A stretch of 64,000 nucleotides of DNA from Gymnopus androsaceus JB14 (taxonomy: Eukaryota; Basidiomycota; Agaricomycetes; Agaricales; Omphalotaceae), in NCBI GenBank assembly GCA_009733575.1, contig ML769691.1, positions 16,948-80,947 on the forward strand, given 5' to 3'. The position numbers and the translations under genes are program-made. This document shows positions 22,234 through 34,900 of this stretch, piece after piece; within the stretch, counting starts at the first letter, position 1, and each line of letters opens with the position of its first letter. Below the pieces are notes generated by a model. It was not told the origin of the DNA. It saw only the letters and a program-made list of their open reading frames with translations, and searched no databases.

Positions 22234-23329
22234 ATTATTGCCGTTTTCAAAAAGGTTTGCGCGCGTCAAATTTTCAGGTGGGAAAGATATATGTTCAATT
22301 TTTGCGCGTTCAGCGATGTCCCGACTGTTTTCGATTGTAGCTCATTCAGTTCTCAACAAAGACATGAAAAGCTTTTTATTTTCTGGATCTATGACATGTT
22401 CTGCAGACACAACGTAGGAAATTTGGGCTCCCCAGTGATTAAAATATGTGGTTCTTGCATTCAACAGTGTTGCGGCTGTTTTCGGTTGAACCTCGCTCAA
22501 TTCAGCACCAGAAATGAGAATCTTTATATTTCTGAATCTATTGTGTATCCTTCAGGTGCACCACATAAAATTGTGTTGAAAATACATGGATAAAATGATT
22601 TTGTCAATACTTGAAGTCTCTAACCAATGTCCAGCGATAGTCCTCTTCAGCTTTTATGCGAGACTTTCTTGTGTACATCTCAAAAACACTGCAAATCAGC
22701 TAGGTCAATGGAGTTGTGTTTGGATGAATGTAAGAGCAGCTGGGTCCAATCATTGTCACGGGCTGGTCTGGGCAGAAGTCAATGATCACTGCAAAAGTTA
22801 TCTTGCATTATTGCACAATTGAAATGAAATTATTGGATTTGGATGTAGGCAGCTGGATCTAATGAGAACAGAATTGTGTTAGGTTTCATTCTAGGACATA
22901 AAGACTTGCAGAATGCACCACTATCTGTGTCTGCTCAATTGACCCAAATTCAATGTTCGAAAATCCCAACCTCAACACAGATAATTTCCCAATTTCAACC
23001 ATTCTAATGCTTTTCTACTGTCCTAGATACAATTCTAAGGCCGCAGTATCCTTCTTTTCAGTGGTAGAGATGATGGATGGCTAAAATTGGCTGGAACTTG
23101 CGATTGATCTTATGCACAAATAGCACCCTATATTCTTCCATTTTTATAGCCTTGTGTCTGCAGAATAAGCTGTAGATTCAGAGGGAAAAAGGCTTTTTGC
23201 AATTGAAGAAGAATTGGGCTAGTTATGAACGAAAACATTCGGAACGTCGCTGAACGCGCAAAAATCGAACATATATCTTTCCCACGTGAAAATTTGACGC
23301 GCGCAAACCTTTTTGAAAACGGCAATAAT
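22234..23329. mobile_element. 1.1 kb element with 100 bp terminal inverted repeats
   Basis: 22,234-22,333 and 23,230-23,329 are inverted copies with few differences; the ends read ATTATTGCCGTTTTCAAAAA and its complement. The interior has no convincing gene (the open frames at 22,195-22,822 read like noise). It looks like a non-autonomous DNA transposon. I could not define a clear target duplication, and I do not recognise the superfamily. Confidence 0.65.
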
Positions 23330-24765
23330 CTTGATCGAGATTTGATCCAGTCTACTACTCACCTTTGCTACGAATTCCTGCTGCTCTGTACTTCTTTCAC
23401 TTTGAATACAGGCAAGCCATCGCCGCTATTTCTAGCCGCAAAGCCTAGCACAGACAGACGCGAGTCTGGCGGGTGTCCAGACAGAAACTCGGAGAGGCTC
23501 GGACTTGTGCCAACAATACAGTGCTAGTGAGTCGACTCCGAGCTTGCAGCTTTGTTCTTCGTCATTTGGTCGATTGGTTGTAAGGAATTCAATGAGAGAT
23601 AGACCAGGATTCAGAAGAGACAGGCTGTGGCCAGAAGCTCGGAGGCTTGAACTTGCGAGATGTGGAGACGGTGAGTGTAGGAAAAGGCCCCGAGTCTGAT
23701 AAGATAAGATAATTCATCTTTCTACATCGGTACAGTCTAAGTCTAGAGCTATAGTAAAATACTTTTCCAAACTCGAGGCAATTGCTATTTGCTCTCTGAC
23801 TTGTCTCCTAATACCCAATAAGTGACCTAGCCAGTACTTATAACCAGACAGACGAGATGGAGATCGATATCGGGAGCTACCTGTGACCAATCGCGGGGTA
23901 GCGACGGCGCTGTAGATAATTCAGATTCCATAGTCGAAAATAGATTTACAGTACCGGTCATTGCTCCTGGATAGACAAACGCGACGTTAGAAATCAAGGA
24001 ATACCAAAGAATAAACACATACTCAACAATCACTCGACTCTGCAGCTGCCTTCGATTCGGACGTTGAAACCAGCGTTTTTGTTGTTTGACTGCGCGTCTT
24101 TGAGGTGATAGAGGGAGGAAACCACGGAGATCTCCTAGAAAGCGTAACATGATTGGAAATTGTCCGTATGTTATGGTTCCAGAAGAGTAAGCTGCAGTGT
24201 GAGATCAAATAGAGTCTTCATCTTCTTCAACATCATATCCTTCTTAATCTTCACCAGATTCTTCCTGCGGAAATCGGCGACGAAAAGATAGTGAACGCTG
24301 AGATATGGAAGTGAATTGGTGACAAAGACGGATCGATTTCGGGTGTGAACCGGGCGACAACCATCGCTTCCAACACAGGAAGCAAGTTATCTTAATTTTG
24401 CCGGCATTACCGTGAAATTACGATAAACTAACGCCAAGCCCTGGGAGCGTAATTCCGGTAGCTTACGGAACAATTCGTCAATCATTACCAAAATAAGCTG
24501 TACAATTTCTACACAATTAGGTTTTTGTAAGGGTGATTTCTTATTGTGGAAGTACAATGAAACTACTGTGACAAAATGTCACAATAGATTTACCATAATT
24601 GGCCCAAAATAACAATGGCATTACGGTAACCTGACAATGAAATTTCGGGACGGTTACCCAAAACTGATAAACAATGAGGTTTCAGTAAGGTGCCTTAATT
24701 ACAGAAACCTAATTAAGACCTTCCCGGGATATTACTGAAATAGGACAGTATTTTTACGGAAATCT
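23330..24765. other. No recognisable gene
   Basis: Short frames on both strands (for example 23,505-23,699 plus and 23,827-24,150 minus) show no family I recognise. From about 24,400 the sequence is AT-rich with repeated TTACCGT/ACGGTAA words, probably repeat-derived and possibly related to the fold-back element that follows. Confidence 0.5.
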
Positions 24766-25041
24766 TACAGCTGATTCCGAAATCGTAGAATAGTTTTAGA
24801 CGATCACTGTTCACTAATGGTGCTTATGGCACGGTAAACAAATGACGAAATTGTCGAAAAACTATTGCCCCATGCCACGGTCACTTCGTTTGCTACGCCT
24901 CCTCGAAACCGTATCGATGACACGGCCACTTCGGTCAAGCACCGAAATTGGGCAAATCTCGTTATTTGTTTACCATACCGTAAGCCCCATCAATGAACAG
25001 TGATCGTCTAAAACTATTCTACGATTTCGGAATCAGCTGTA
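24766..25041. repeat. Fold-back MITE-like palindrome (276 bp)
   Basis: The left arm from 24,766 (TACAGCTGATTCCGAAATCG) is matched by its reverse complement ending at 25,041. Arms are about 85 bp, with a few mismatches (for example TTCACTAATGG against TTCATTGATGG). The loop carries a GC-richer segment. No coding frame. Confidence 0.8.
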
Positions 25042-26270
25042 TGATAGTGGCGAAACAATAAATACATCGGATTTTTGGGCAGAAGTGATACCCTTATCAA
25101 AATAGTATTATGTGACTATGACACAATCGTTACTATATATTTAAATCAATGTTCAAATGGTGCCACCCCAGGCCATTGATCATGGCGTGTGCTGCCGGCC
25201 GAGTCCGAATGATGCATGATCCGGGCGGCAGCATGATGACTGTGCCAACAAGGGCCCATTATCCTGCCGCCGCAATGCTTTCTTGATGATGGCGCTCCCG
25301 GTAACACATCCCGCCTGCCATCAGGAATGCCGCCCAACGATTCTGGCGCAAGTACTAATAAGTATAGCCAACCTAGTAATGCAAATCAAAATGTTGGTAC
25401 TTGTCCAAATCTTATCTGGAAGCTCTAAGATTTTCGGATTAGCTACCTATCATCTTAGAGACTGTCTTCAGAATGTTTTGAGATTTTGGTGAGAGTTTGG
25501 CTGGTGCCAGAAGGTGCCAATGACAACCTCCAAAATAGCAGTCACAACAGCACATATGGAATACAAAAAAGGTATTAATGACCTCTATATGCTGATTTCT
25601 TTTGTAAAAAATTATGCAAAATGTATTTCTAAACACTTTCTCTCAAGAGATGGTATTCAAATTTCATTGTCAGTTCAATTTATAGTGGCCAGCAAAGCCG
25701 GCCACAAAATTTACCTCATAAATGCCGAGAAATACAAGCTCAGAGGCCAGTGTGATGCATTACGAAAATCAAAAATGTCCCAGTCCAGTGCCACACCTGA
25801 CACATTACTGAACTTAAATTCAAAACTGTACAGTATTTTCATGATGTCCAATAAGCATACTTAGTTATCTTAACAACAACAATGAAATACATGATACATA
25901 ATAGTGACAATCTACATAATTCCACATTACAACAATATGCACATTGGACATAATAGATAGGCATGATAAGTATAGCAAACTTGCACATAATAAAAAAGTG
26001 AGTACAATTACTATTAACAGCTAATGAGCTTAATTCTCACAGGAACTCATAGTGTATTGTGACTGTTAACACTCAGACTGACAGCTTATTATGCCTGAGA
26101 TGTTCATTCTGCAGATTATGTGTGTGTAATTCTTAATACATATGCTTATTGTTTTCATTATGTCTAATGGGCTTACTAGAGTGTCTACTATGTTCATTAT
26201 GCTTAAGGTGTGCTTATTATATCCACAAAGATCTACTACCTCTCAGTTGTGTCTATTGATTTAATTTAAG
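25042..26270. other. Unassigned, with AT-rich CATAATG-type repeats
   Basis: 25,146-25,340 holds an inverted-looking GC-rich patch (GGCGGCAGCATGATG and similar). An open frame at 25,514-25,864 has no family I recognise. From about 25,900 to 26,250 the sequence consists of degenerate CATAATAAGCATAATGAGC words, the same low-complexity family that fills 48-50 kb and 52-55 kb. Confidence 0.45.
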
Positions 26271-26652
26271 CACACGGCCAATCATTATGCTTCAGCCATG
26301 CTGAAGCATAATGTGAAATAGTTACTTTCGATACATAAGCGAAATGTGAATTTCCAGATTAGCATAGAAAAAAAATATTTCATTGAATGAACGAAATAAA
26401 AACTTTCAAACTATCCGAAGTGGGAACCTTCAGCCAGGGTCCGAAACCTATTGTTTCGGATGGAAGCTGAAATAATCACCTTCAACCAAGCCGAAAGGCT
26501 ACCCGAAAAGGTATCTTTCGTAAGCCGGGCGAATCGTTCCATTTCAGCAGCCATTTCAGAGCAATGCTGAAATGACAAACTTCGTCTATGCGGCGGCCAA
26601 GCGGCAGCATAGTACACCATAGCGTACACCGAACTGCGTAGCGGAGGCTTAC
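26271..26652. repeat. 383 bp interspersed repeat, copy in inverse orientation to 47,178-47,560
   Basis: Starts CACACGGCCAATCATTATGC and contains a near-terminal hairpin (ATTATGCTTCAGCC against its complement), then TTCGGATGG, CCGAAAC and GCGGCCAAGCGGCAGC motifs. A clearly related copy in the opposite orientation lies at 47,178-47,560. The two enclose the block of housekeeping-gene fragments. A short open minus-strand frame here is not a gene. Confidence 0.75.
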
Positions 26653-26759
26653 ACTGGATTTCACAAAACAGTTAAACCAAGTAACATTCAAAAGCATGGT
26701 TCATACATAAAAAAAAGCTAAGCATGTACGGAGACACTACTCGTAAGATAGTATGATTA

Positions 26760-27110
26760 TCACAATGCAAGGTAAAGTGAGACCATGGCATCATGAGAGA
26801 TTCGGTGTAAGTGTGTGAGAGGCGTGATTATATGTAGCGTAAATCTGCTTCAAAGAGACCTTGCCTGGATAGTCAGCCATAACTTAAAGGTACATATCGC
26901 AGGAAACAATGACTGAGTGGAACATGACCAGGGTCAGCGGGAGGATTACAAGCTCTTACAAATTGGATATGCGTCAGCTTGGCCATGTCGCTGGTGCGCC
27001 GATATCTACTAGATTCAACAAGTTGGCAAATGAATGAAATGATTGAGTCCCGTACTTGTCCGCCTAGTTGGTCACTTTGGCTATAATTCACTTAGACAGC
27101 ATCCGTGGGT
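26760..27110 (-). pseudogene. Dynein heavy chain fragment (AAA3 region), second copy
   Basis: 27,060-26,760 on the minus strand reads VRDSIISFICQLVESS, CNPPADPGHVPLSHCFLR and DYPGKVSLKQIYATYN, matching the AAA3 region of the larger dynein piece at about 40,725-41,040. Directly beside it, 27,066-27,110 matches 37,750-37,795 (the end of the dynein linker) in the opposite sense and carries the same TAG. It is therefore a rearranged scrap of the dynein pseudogene, abutting the GCN1 fragment. Not functional. Confidence 0.75.
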
Positions 27111-28150
27111 ATTGACTTGACGAACACGTCCAAAGCGTGCTGAGCAGCAGTGTGAACAATCACTTCCCCATCTTCCATTAGTGGGATAAGTTGCCTGATC
27201 CAGTCCACGCAATACAGTGAAGTATCAAGTCCTGTCACTTCACAGAAAGCTGAGAAGAAGTCAAGGCTGCTCACTCGTCGCCGAGGAGAGTCATGCTTGA
27301 TTCTGTAATGTAATCAATGAGTATATTCATCCAACGCAAAAGAGAGGTTAGTAGCGACTCACCAGCACAGCAATAGCATCATCAATATATTTAATCCTTC
27401 TGCATCGCTGATGGATCCGAAGAGCGCTTCGAGAGCTTTTTTTACAGCAATCTTCAGCTCCTCATCAGGCTCGGGACATCCTTCCAGAACTTTGACAATG
27501 GAATTGAGAATAACAGTCAAGTGCTTGCTTAAAGCATTTCCAGCAATGGTGACTAGAGTGCTCAAGCATTAAACACCGTCATGGGTGTAGCTGTCAATGT
27601 CAGAATGAATACCGGAAATACGGTACCCGCACGAACCTAAGAAGGTACCGACATTTGAGTTTGCCAAACAGTAAACAATAGAGAAAAAGTGTACACTCAT
27701 GGTCTCTCTCAAGGCCTGCAATGCCGTACCTGATCCCTTTCCAGGCTAGCGGAGCACCTCCAGCAGTGTAGGGATAGTTTCATCGATTGCCTTGACAGCA
27801 ATATATTCTTGCAAAATATTGAATGCCTTGCAGCAGCCAAGCGCACATTACTCTCCTTGTTAATGAGACACTCACACACAATAACGATGATGTTGTCTTC
27901 ATGGTCTTCGCGTTGAGCACCCGTAGAAAAAGGCCAATGCACGTGAACCAATCTATAAACAAAAAAGCTGTCAAAATAATACAAAGAACGACCAACGCGA
28001 ACCGCACCTGCATGAACAAACTGGTAGATTTTACCGGTGCCTATTAGTATCATCTCAATCCATGTAGGGGTTGATGGGGTGAGGATATGGAATCTCCAGA
28101 CGAGCAAACAGTTAAAGGGTCCGAATAGCACTGGGAGTCGCAGAGCGACT
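27092..28150 (-). pseudogene. GCN1 translational activator fragment
   Basis: GCN1 is a very large HEAT-repeat protein that senses collided ribosomes and activates GCN2. From right to left: NVVALRLPVLFG (about 28,150), an IAVKAIDETIPTLLEVLR block near 27,800 followed by an in-frame TAG and PGKGSGTALQALRETM, TLVTIAGNALSKHLTVILNS and ALEALFGSISDAEGLNILMM (27,560-27,370), and SLDFFSAFCEVTGLDTSLYC with WIRQLIPLMEDGEVIVHTAA (27,270-27,150). Only about a tenth of the usual protein is present, the frame is broken, and it ends at the dynein scrap. Confidence 0.7.
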
Positions 28151-28158
28151 ACGTTCAT

Positions 28159-29336
28159 TGTGTGGATTAGTTGAACAAAGGATCCTGATTCAGCGTTGTT
28201 CTATGATACCCAGTCGAGCAAACTAGCCTTCTGGAAACAAAAATCTACAGAAAAATTGGAAACAGAGGTAAGTTTCGTGCACGATAAGCAGGTTTGACGA
28301 CTTACTAACTTTGGGGAGTTTGAGGAGACATTTGTATTGAATATGGCTCAGTCTAGTGAAATAAAGAGGATCGCTTTTGACAATGCTGGAGGGAAGCTGG
28401 CGGTCTGTAATCGGGATTATGAACTGTTCAAGTTGTTGCTACTGCTGATATTCAGAAGCCTCGTTATAAGTAGTTTCTGCGATTGGTGCACTTGAGAATA
28501 GGTCCTGTAATCCGTTCAATGAACGGTTCACAGATCCCCCATCTTATAAAAACAACGTCGTAGACTTGAGAGAAGAGAATAAGTGCGCTAGCGCTTGGTC
28601 ATCAATTGTCTTTTTCAACTCAATAACCATCTCAGCGAAAAATCGGTGCGTCCATCACCTTGCAGACCCCCGCTGGGGTCAATCTTGAGCACTTTATATT
28701 TTCTGCGATGGTTGGTAGCCTTAGCTAGCATTATTCGCTGCTAATCGATCTTTAATCAGGCCAGTGAGCTCGACCAGAAGATTCCTGAAGGCTCGGCCGA
28801 TGCTCCCTTGTGCAGGATTCGGAATTTGGGAGTGTTTTGCCAAGTGATTGTGGTTGGAGGAGGATCAAGACGGAAGAGGGTGAGCTATGCTTGATAATGG
28901 GCGAATTGAGGTCAGAGTAACTGTGCATCTGGTGGTAACCGTTGGTAGGCTTACCTTTGCTATTCGCAGGACTATCTTGAAAAAATATATTAGACTCATT
29001 AGCGCCTTCCGATGCAGCAAGAGTGAAGGTGAATGGATAAAAACTCACTTCACGGTGGTCTGAACAAGAGTGGTTATAAATCGACGCCAAGCTGTCAACG
29101 TTTGGCGTCGATTCCTGCCCGATCATGTGACTCGCGGCCAGACCGGTCCATCGGAACCGGGGTTTCAGCGGACCGGTTTTGAAAGACTACGACAAGGGGA
29201 AAATTATTGCCGAAGGTTCGAGGTTCGAGTTCGAGGTTCGCTAAACCTTGCTGTCAGTCGATCGGACGTTCCCTACAACGGACATTATTCCATTGCAGGA
29301 GGCGTAGAAATGTAGGATATTGAAGAACGGAAAACC
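28159..29336. other. No recognisable gene
   Basis: A few open frames (for example 28,752-29,126 on the minus strand) have no family I recognise and no conserved-looking motif. Nothing repeat-like stands out by eye. Confidence 0.45.
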
Positions 29337-29391
29337 GATATTCATGACGTAGATGTACTTTGGTTCAAAGTACATCTATGTCATGAATATC
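29337..29391. repeat. 26 bp hairpin with 3 bp loop
   Basis: 29,337-29,362 (GATATTCATGACGTAGATGT...) pairs with 29,366-29,391 with a single mismatch (a C:G to T:A difference). The loop is GTT. No T-run follows, and its role is unknown. Confidence 0.85.
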
Positions 29392-30229
29392 AGTAACACG
29401 TTGAGCGTACCAGGTGACCCAACATACCCAAGTGTAGAGGAAAACAATTTTGATACCGATCCAGCTAGTCCAGACCGTCCAGCGTTTGGTCAAAGCTACT
29501 TGAATCGATGCCCAGATTGCCGATTTCCAACCAGGGATCATCTCAGCAGGAAGCTCTTGAAGCAAACGAAGGCATGGAGTGTCCGCTAATAGGGTGCAAT
29601 AATCGGGTAGGTGAGGCGTATGGAAAAACAACGATGAGCGGGGAAGTGGGAAAGGTGACGGAAGTGCCGGATGAATAGCCGAAAGTGGCTATGTCATCGA
29701 ACAATAGAGTACAAAAATCAAAAAATGAAGCTTGGGTTTCCCGCCTACCGTACCTGGGTCGATTTTTCTCTGACCACAGAACATTATATAAAGTGCTTTT
29801 GGAAAGTGACTCCGTTTATGGTCCGCTAATCCTACTAAGACCCTCAAGTCTCTCCGAGCAATGAGAATGATTTAGGCCGTTGCGTCCAAGTGTATATATT
29901 GGAGGATATAAGTTGACAAAGGTATATCGATAAGTGCTCAACTATATAGACAGATTCGACAAAGGTTACACAGTGAGGCTTGAGGTGTGGCTGGCCTGAC
30001 CTACATAAAGCAATCTGCTGCCATAATATTCCTTCGCTGCGACATCTGATCAGTCCTAGCGTCAAAGTCAAAGTGCGAATCATCCAGCCGGTCACACTGG
30101 AATCCCCGCAACGAATATTCCGCAAAGTAGAAGTGTTGACCACCAACACTGTAGTGATCAAACTCGCGTCCGTCGGGTCTAATACCAGCAGCATCAGTTG
30201 GGTCAGATAAACGCCTGTGGGCGAGTTCC
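29392..30229. other. No recognisable gene
   Basis: Short overlapping frames on both strands and no family I recognise. A minus-strand stretch near 30,180-29,990 (GREFDHYSVGGQHFYFAEYS) has protein-like composition and may be the end of the Ser/Thr-rich gene to its right, but the frame does not join cleanly. Confidence 0.35.
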
Positions 30230-30700
30230 TGGCGAAATCGTGATTGAACTCAAATCACTGGTCGCAGTAGATGAAGAAAGATTGAAAACGGTAGCGAAAG
30301 CAAAAGCGAAACACTAGTTGTCATTGGCAAACTTGAGTCACTGGTGGCAGTAGACGACGACGAGATCGAAAATGGTGGCGAAAGCGAAGCAAATCACTGG
30401 TTGTCGTTGGCAAACTGGAGTCACTGGTGGCAGTAGACCAAGACGAGATCGAAAATGGTAGCAAAAGTGACAACGAATCACTGGTTGTTGTTGGCGAACT
30501 CGAGTCACTGGTTGCAGTAGATGATGACGAGATCTAAAATGGTAGCGAAAGCGAATTACTAGTTGTCGTTGGCGAACTCAAATCACTGGCAGCAGTAGCA
30601 GCCGTTGGTGAACTCGAGTCACTGGTTGCAGTAGATGATGACGAGGTTGGGAATGGCAGCGAAATCGATGGCAACGAAATTGGCAGCAAAATTGAGAGCC
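30230..30700. repeat. Tandem repeats inside the Ser/Thr-rich gene
   Basis: About four to five imperfect copies of a 75-120 bp unit containing GTTGTCGTTGGCGAACT, CGAGTCACTGG and GCAGTAGATGATGACGAGAT. On the minus strand they encode repeated SSSTATSDSSSPTTTSDS-like peptides. Copy-to-copy length differences break the frame. Confidence 0.7.
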
Positions 30701-31908
30701 CAGTGGAAGAACTACTGGCAGTGTCGGTTGTGCTTGTTGGCGACAAAACCGTGGCGGAATCACTGGCCGAAGTCGGCGAAGACGTGTCAGTGTGCTCATT
30801 GGCAACAAAACTGTATTTGAATCACTGGCTGAAGTCGGCGAAGAAGTGTCAGTTGTGCTCGTTGCCAACAAGCCCGTGGTTGAATCACTGGCCAAAGTCG
30901 GCGAAGAAATGTCAGTCGTGCTCGTGGGGGAAAGATCAGTCGTGGCATTGTTCGAAGTTGCCGACGTATCCGTAGGAGTGGAAGATGGGATCGTAATGGA
31001 CAGGATAGAAATGGACGGGATGGAAATGGTCGGAAGAGTGATGGACGGGAGAGAAAAGCTGAAGCCAGTAGCACTAGTCGATGTTGGACTACATGTGTCT
31101 GAAGCCATCGTCGACGTTAAACTAGACGTGTCCGAGGCAGTCGTTGACGTTGCCGGCAAAACAAATGTAGTATCACCATTCAAAGCCGTGTGAGATGTAG
31201 GACTCAAAACCGACGTAGTGCCAGTTTGAGTGCCGCTTGTGCCAGTGCCAGTAGGAGTACTACCCGTGCCAATGTTGGATACAGAACCGCTGTCAGAGGA
31301 AACGGTACCTGTACTGGACGCAGAACCTGTGGCTTGCGAAGAAGCAGAACCTGTAGTACCCGTCTGCGAAGCAGAGCCTGTGGTTCCAGTCTGAACAGCA
31401 GTATCCGTGTTTGTATCTGTAGGACCCATCTGGGAAGCAGAGCCTGTGGTACCCGTCTGGGGAGTAGTATCCGTGTGGTATTGGTGGTTCCCTGCGTAGC
31501 AGTATCTGTAGATCCCGTCCGCATATCTGTGCTTCCGGTCTGCGTATTCTGGGTAGCAGTACCTATCTGCAACGAAGCAGTATTCGAAGCTGCAGTCTGC
31601 GTCTGGGTATCAGAGTTCAAGCCTGCCACATCACCAACTGCGGCCGTGACAGTATCCCCTACAGCGGATACGATGTCTCCTATGTCACCTACAACGTTGG
31701 CAATATTTCTCAAAAAAACATCTAGACAATGGAGAAAAAGCGTCAATAATAAATTGGGATCATCAGGTTGCCACGAAGACTTACCCAGGACGTTCCGCTT
31801 CGCACGAGTCATTGAACGACGAGCAACGGAGTGCTCAGAAGAAAAATGGACAGCATCAACTGTAGAAACCAGCAGTATAGTTTCTTCGCCTGAACAGGTT
31901 CGCAGCAA
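30534..31908 (-). pseudogene. Ser/Thr-rich mucin-like protein, frameshifted
   Basis: The first exon at about 31,908-31,784 encodes CSGEETILLVSTVDAVHFSS; an intron with GTAAGT/CTAG borders occupies 31,783-31,722. The second exon gives LRNIANVVGDIGDIVSAVGD, then a long Thr/Ser/Gly-rich region (TQTGTTGSASQ, SLPSITLPTISIPSISI) typical of heavily O-glycosylated fungal surface proteins. A one-base loss near 31,475 throws the frame out inside the repeat. No clear signal peptide is visible in the part I can read. The opposite strand also has long open frames, but their composition marks them as shadows. Role unknown. Confidence 0.5.
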
Positions 31909-34900
31909 AAGCGCAGCTATGCAGTCGCTGCTTGGTTCTTGGTAGCGGTAGCGTATGACTCTATATATTCTGGGATTTCATCTGTCATAAGAGGTCGTGG
32001 TGTTGGGTGGACGTATGGTAAGGAAGGATCTGAGCGCGTAGAGCTCCTCCAGGCTCGCAGCACGACCTACTAGCCCATAGTTGACTTTTGACATGAACTA
32101 CATTGGTGACCTGTGTGTTTTGTTAGTGTACTTGGGCATAACAATGAACTGTATAATACTAACGACTTTCCATCTCTCAATTCGCTCCTTATTCCATATG
32201 TTAAAGTACCCACCTACTTTTGCAGCTTGTTCGCAGCGGTAAAAGTTGACTCGGTGAATCGTGATTAACAGTAGATGGCTGGGATCTCGCTAGCGTTGAA
32301 CGTGAGCGAGAGATGATGGAGAGATGGGGCATAGATTTCCAGCTGATGATTCCAGGAACCTTTTGAAGGAGTCGGTCAGTGACCTTTTGTTCAAAAAGAT
32401 AATAAGGTGACACCCGGGCGCTAAAGTAACAACAGCACGACGCACTCCCGGTTCGCGTTGGCCTCTCGACGATATTGTTCAAGGTGGATAAGTTCCAAGC
32501 GTCGTTGCTAGAGTGCCGTAATTTCCGAGTCAGAGGGAGGAATACGAAGAGTTAATAGGCTAAACTCTAGGATTAGGGTCGTCCATATCCATATTCATCA
32601 ATCCGCCTGAAGGGATGAGACGATCGAGATAATTAAAATTGTCATTCTCTACCAGCGGGGTCTTTCCAGAGTAGATCTTCTCCGTCAGTCTGCGGAGCTG
32701 TAGATGCACCAGCAGAGTGGTCTCGGGAAAGCTCATCGTTGTCTTGTGTATCTGCTTGAGTCATTGGTAGACCTGTTGTTGTCTACAACAATGACAAGTC
32801 AGAAGGCCGTGTGCTGCAAAACCGCTAGCTTACTTACTTTAAAAGGTCGTTTCATTCCAATGCAGAACAATTTCTCCGTCGAGAGGCAGAGAGCCGTCTC
32901 GCTGCTTATTTCGGGAAGCTCTGCATCGTTAGGTTCACCGGAGCCGTCGAGATAAGTGGCGAGTGCGGCGGAGGACGCGGTAAAGCAGTTTGGTGCTGTT
33001 GCTTCATGGACTAAGGAGGGTAAATAAGAAATTCATTTAAATAACGTTGTACTTACTTTGATAAGCTGTTTGAACCTTGCTCGAAAAGCTGGATTGGGAG
33101 ACCGTTTGGCCATTTCTAAAATGGATCGAAAGATACTCGGGAAGAAAGGCATCTCAACGTCAAGTTGCTATGAGGAGAGTAAATTGTACACAGTTGAGAG
33201 ATGAGAAACTGGTCTGTTACCTGGCATACGGTACCAAAGACGAGAGGATAACGCCTGTGAAGAGATTGAGTGTAGAGACTAGAGAAAACGAATGAAAACA
33301 TACTTGACGAGATGAAAGGTGACAAAACGCTTGAGGATGTTATCCACAAGACTACAACAAGGCAGTGAGAGACGTGTAGAGAATAAATGCAAATCCCCAT
33401 CGGATGTTTATTTGCTTGATACAGAGTTTTGCAGATGGATGGACCGTAATACTACGTGTACTGGGACGCTGTCACGAGGCAACTGCGGTCGGTAGTGACA
33501 CTTACTAGAGTGATATTCTTGAGTGTCAGTTCAAAAGCAAGAAAGGACGTGTACTTTTGGGACAAGAATTGTCATTGTACAAGCTGGATACGATACTCAG
33601 CCCAAGCTGATCAGCATTAGATCGGATAAACTCGAGGAAATGCTAAGCAAGCTGTGGCTTGATAAGCACGGTGGAAGGTATCCGTTTCCGATTGAGCACA
33701 GCAGAAAACGAAAAGACGATGCTCGAGGCTGGAAGGATATCGACATTAGGAAAGCGCGACTTTTTTTGCTGTAGTGGAATCAGAATCTCCGGATTCAAGG
33801 CAGCGCTTTGTGGCAAGATTTAGAATGATGTTGGAGTCTGCTGCGTGCAGCTTTGAAGAGCACATTCAAATATTCAACTGGATAAGCTTGTATGGTCAAG
33901 CAGTGCTCATTGCAGGAAAGCAGAGAAGGAGGCAGAGAGGTAGATGCGGAGTCTGCGATGAACGAAGCACTGTGATTAGCACGGAAAATAAATGGGCATT
34001 CAAAAGTGCCTCTGAATTGCTACCAAGTCGCGTCGTGCGCTCGCGTGTTCCTGGACTTGCGCCCTTCAAAGTCCTTTGCTCTTTCATTTCCGTTTATGAG
34101 CTTCCGAGACATTGGCGGCTTCACCGTGATGCACAAGTATCTCTTCCTGCCCAATTTTCCCATAATCGTGTCAGAAACGTGTACAGACTCGGAGTCGAAG
34201 CTGAGTTCGTTGGAATTGGGTAGGAATGCCAGCGTACATTGTTTGGAATGGTTATAAGGCTACGAGCAGCTAGATTTAGAAGACAGTAAGGGGTGCTAAC
34301 TTCAATACGGGTGCCAGTTTAACTTTCCCTTTCGTTTTATGACGATTCCGACGTGGATCACTCACACCGACAATAATAAAAACGACAGCCCAACGAAGGC
34401 AGAAGCGAGCTCCGCCACAATTTTCCCAAAATCGCGTCAGAAACCTGCGTTAAGCACGATGCTGAGTCGGAAATTGGAGGCAGCGAGGCAAACGAAAAGA
34501 GATCTTGAGCACCGAAGAAGACACGTAAGAGATGTGGCTTGCAGCACGGTGTCGCCAAGTACGCCACGGTATACCAAGCTTGAATTGCTGCACGGAATAC
34601 AAAAGGGAGATGGCGTGCGTTGGTCGATCAAACACCGTTGAGTGCCGTAGGAAGTATTTGTTACATCGTTCAAGGACTTAGAGACTTGTCTGAGACGATG
34701 TAGAAATATGATGATTTCTGCAGCATTCAAGTTTCTCCTAGACAATGCAAGAAAGTTAGCGCAACTATAAGTGGAGAAAAATACTACAAGCACGTACAAT
34801 ACAAAGTTTGAATGTCTAATCTACATAATTTCAGTGCGAAAAGGTTCGTTTTGCAGCTAGTGAACGGAAGGAAGGTGGGGATGACTGATGCCAAAGAAGG

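Noticed and set aside
30578..31945. Plus-strand open frames opposite the Ser/Thr-rich gene
   Set aside because: Their composition follows from the complementary repeat; the minus strand has the intron borders and the sensible protein.
33523..33774. Possible small gene with an SDKLEEMLSKLWLDKHGG motif
   Set aside because: Protein-like, but no start context, neighbours or family that I can support.
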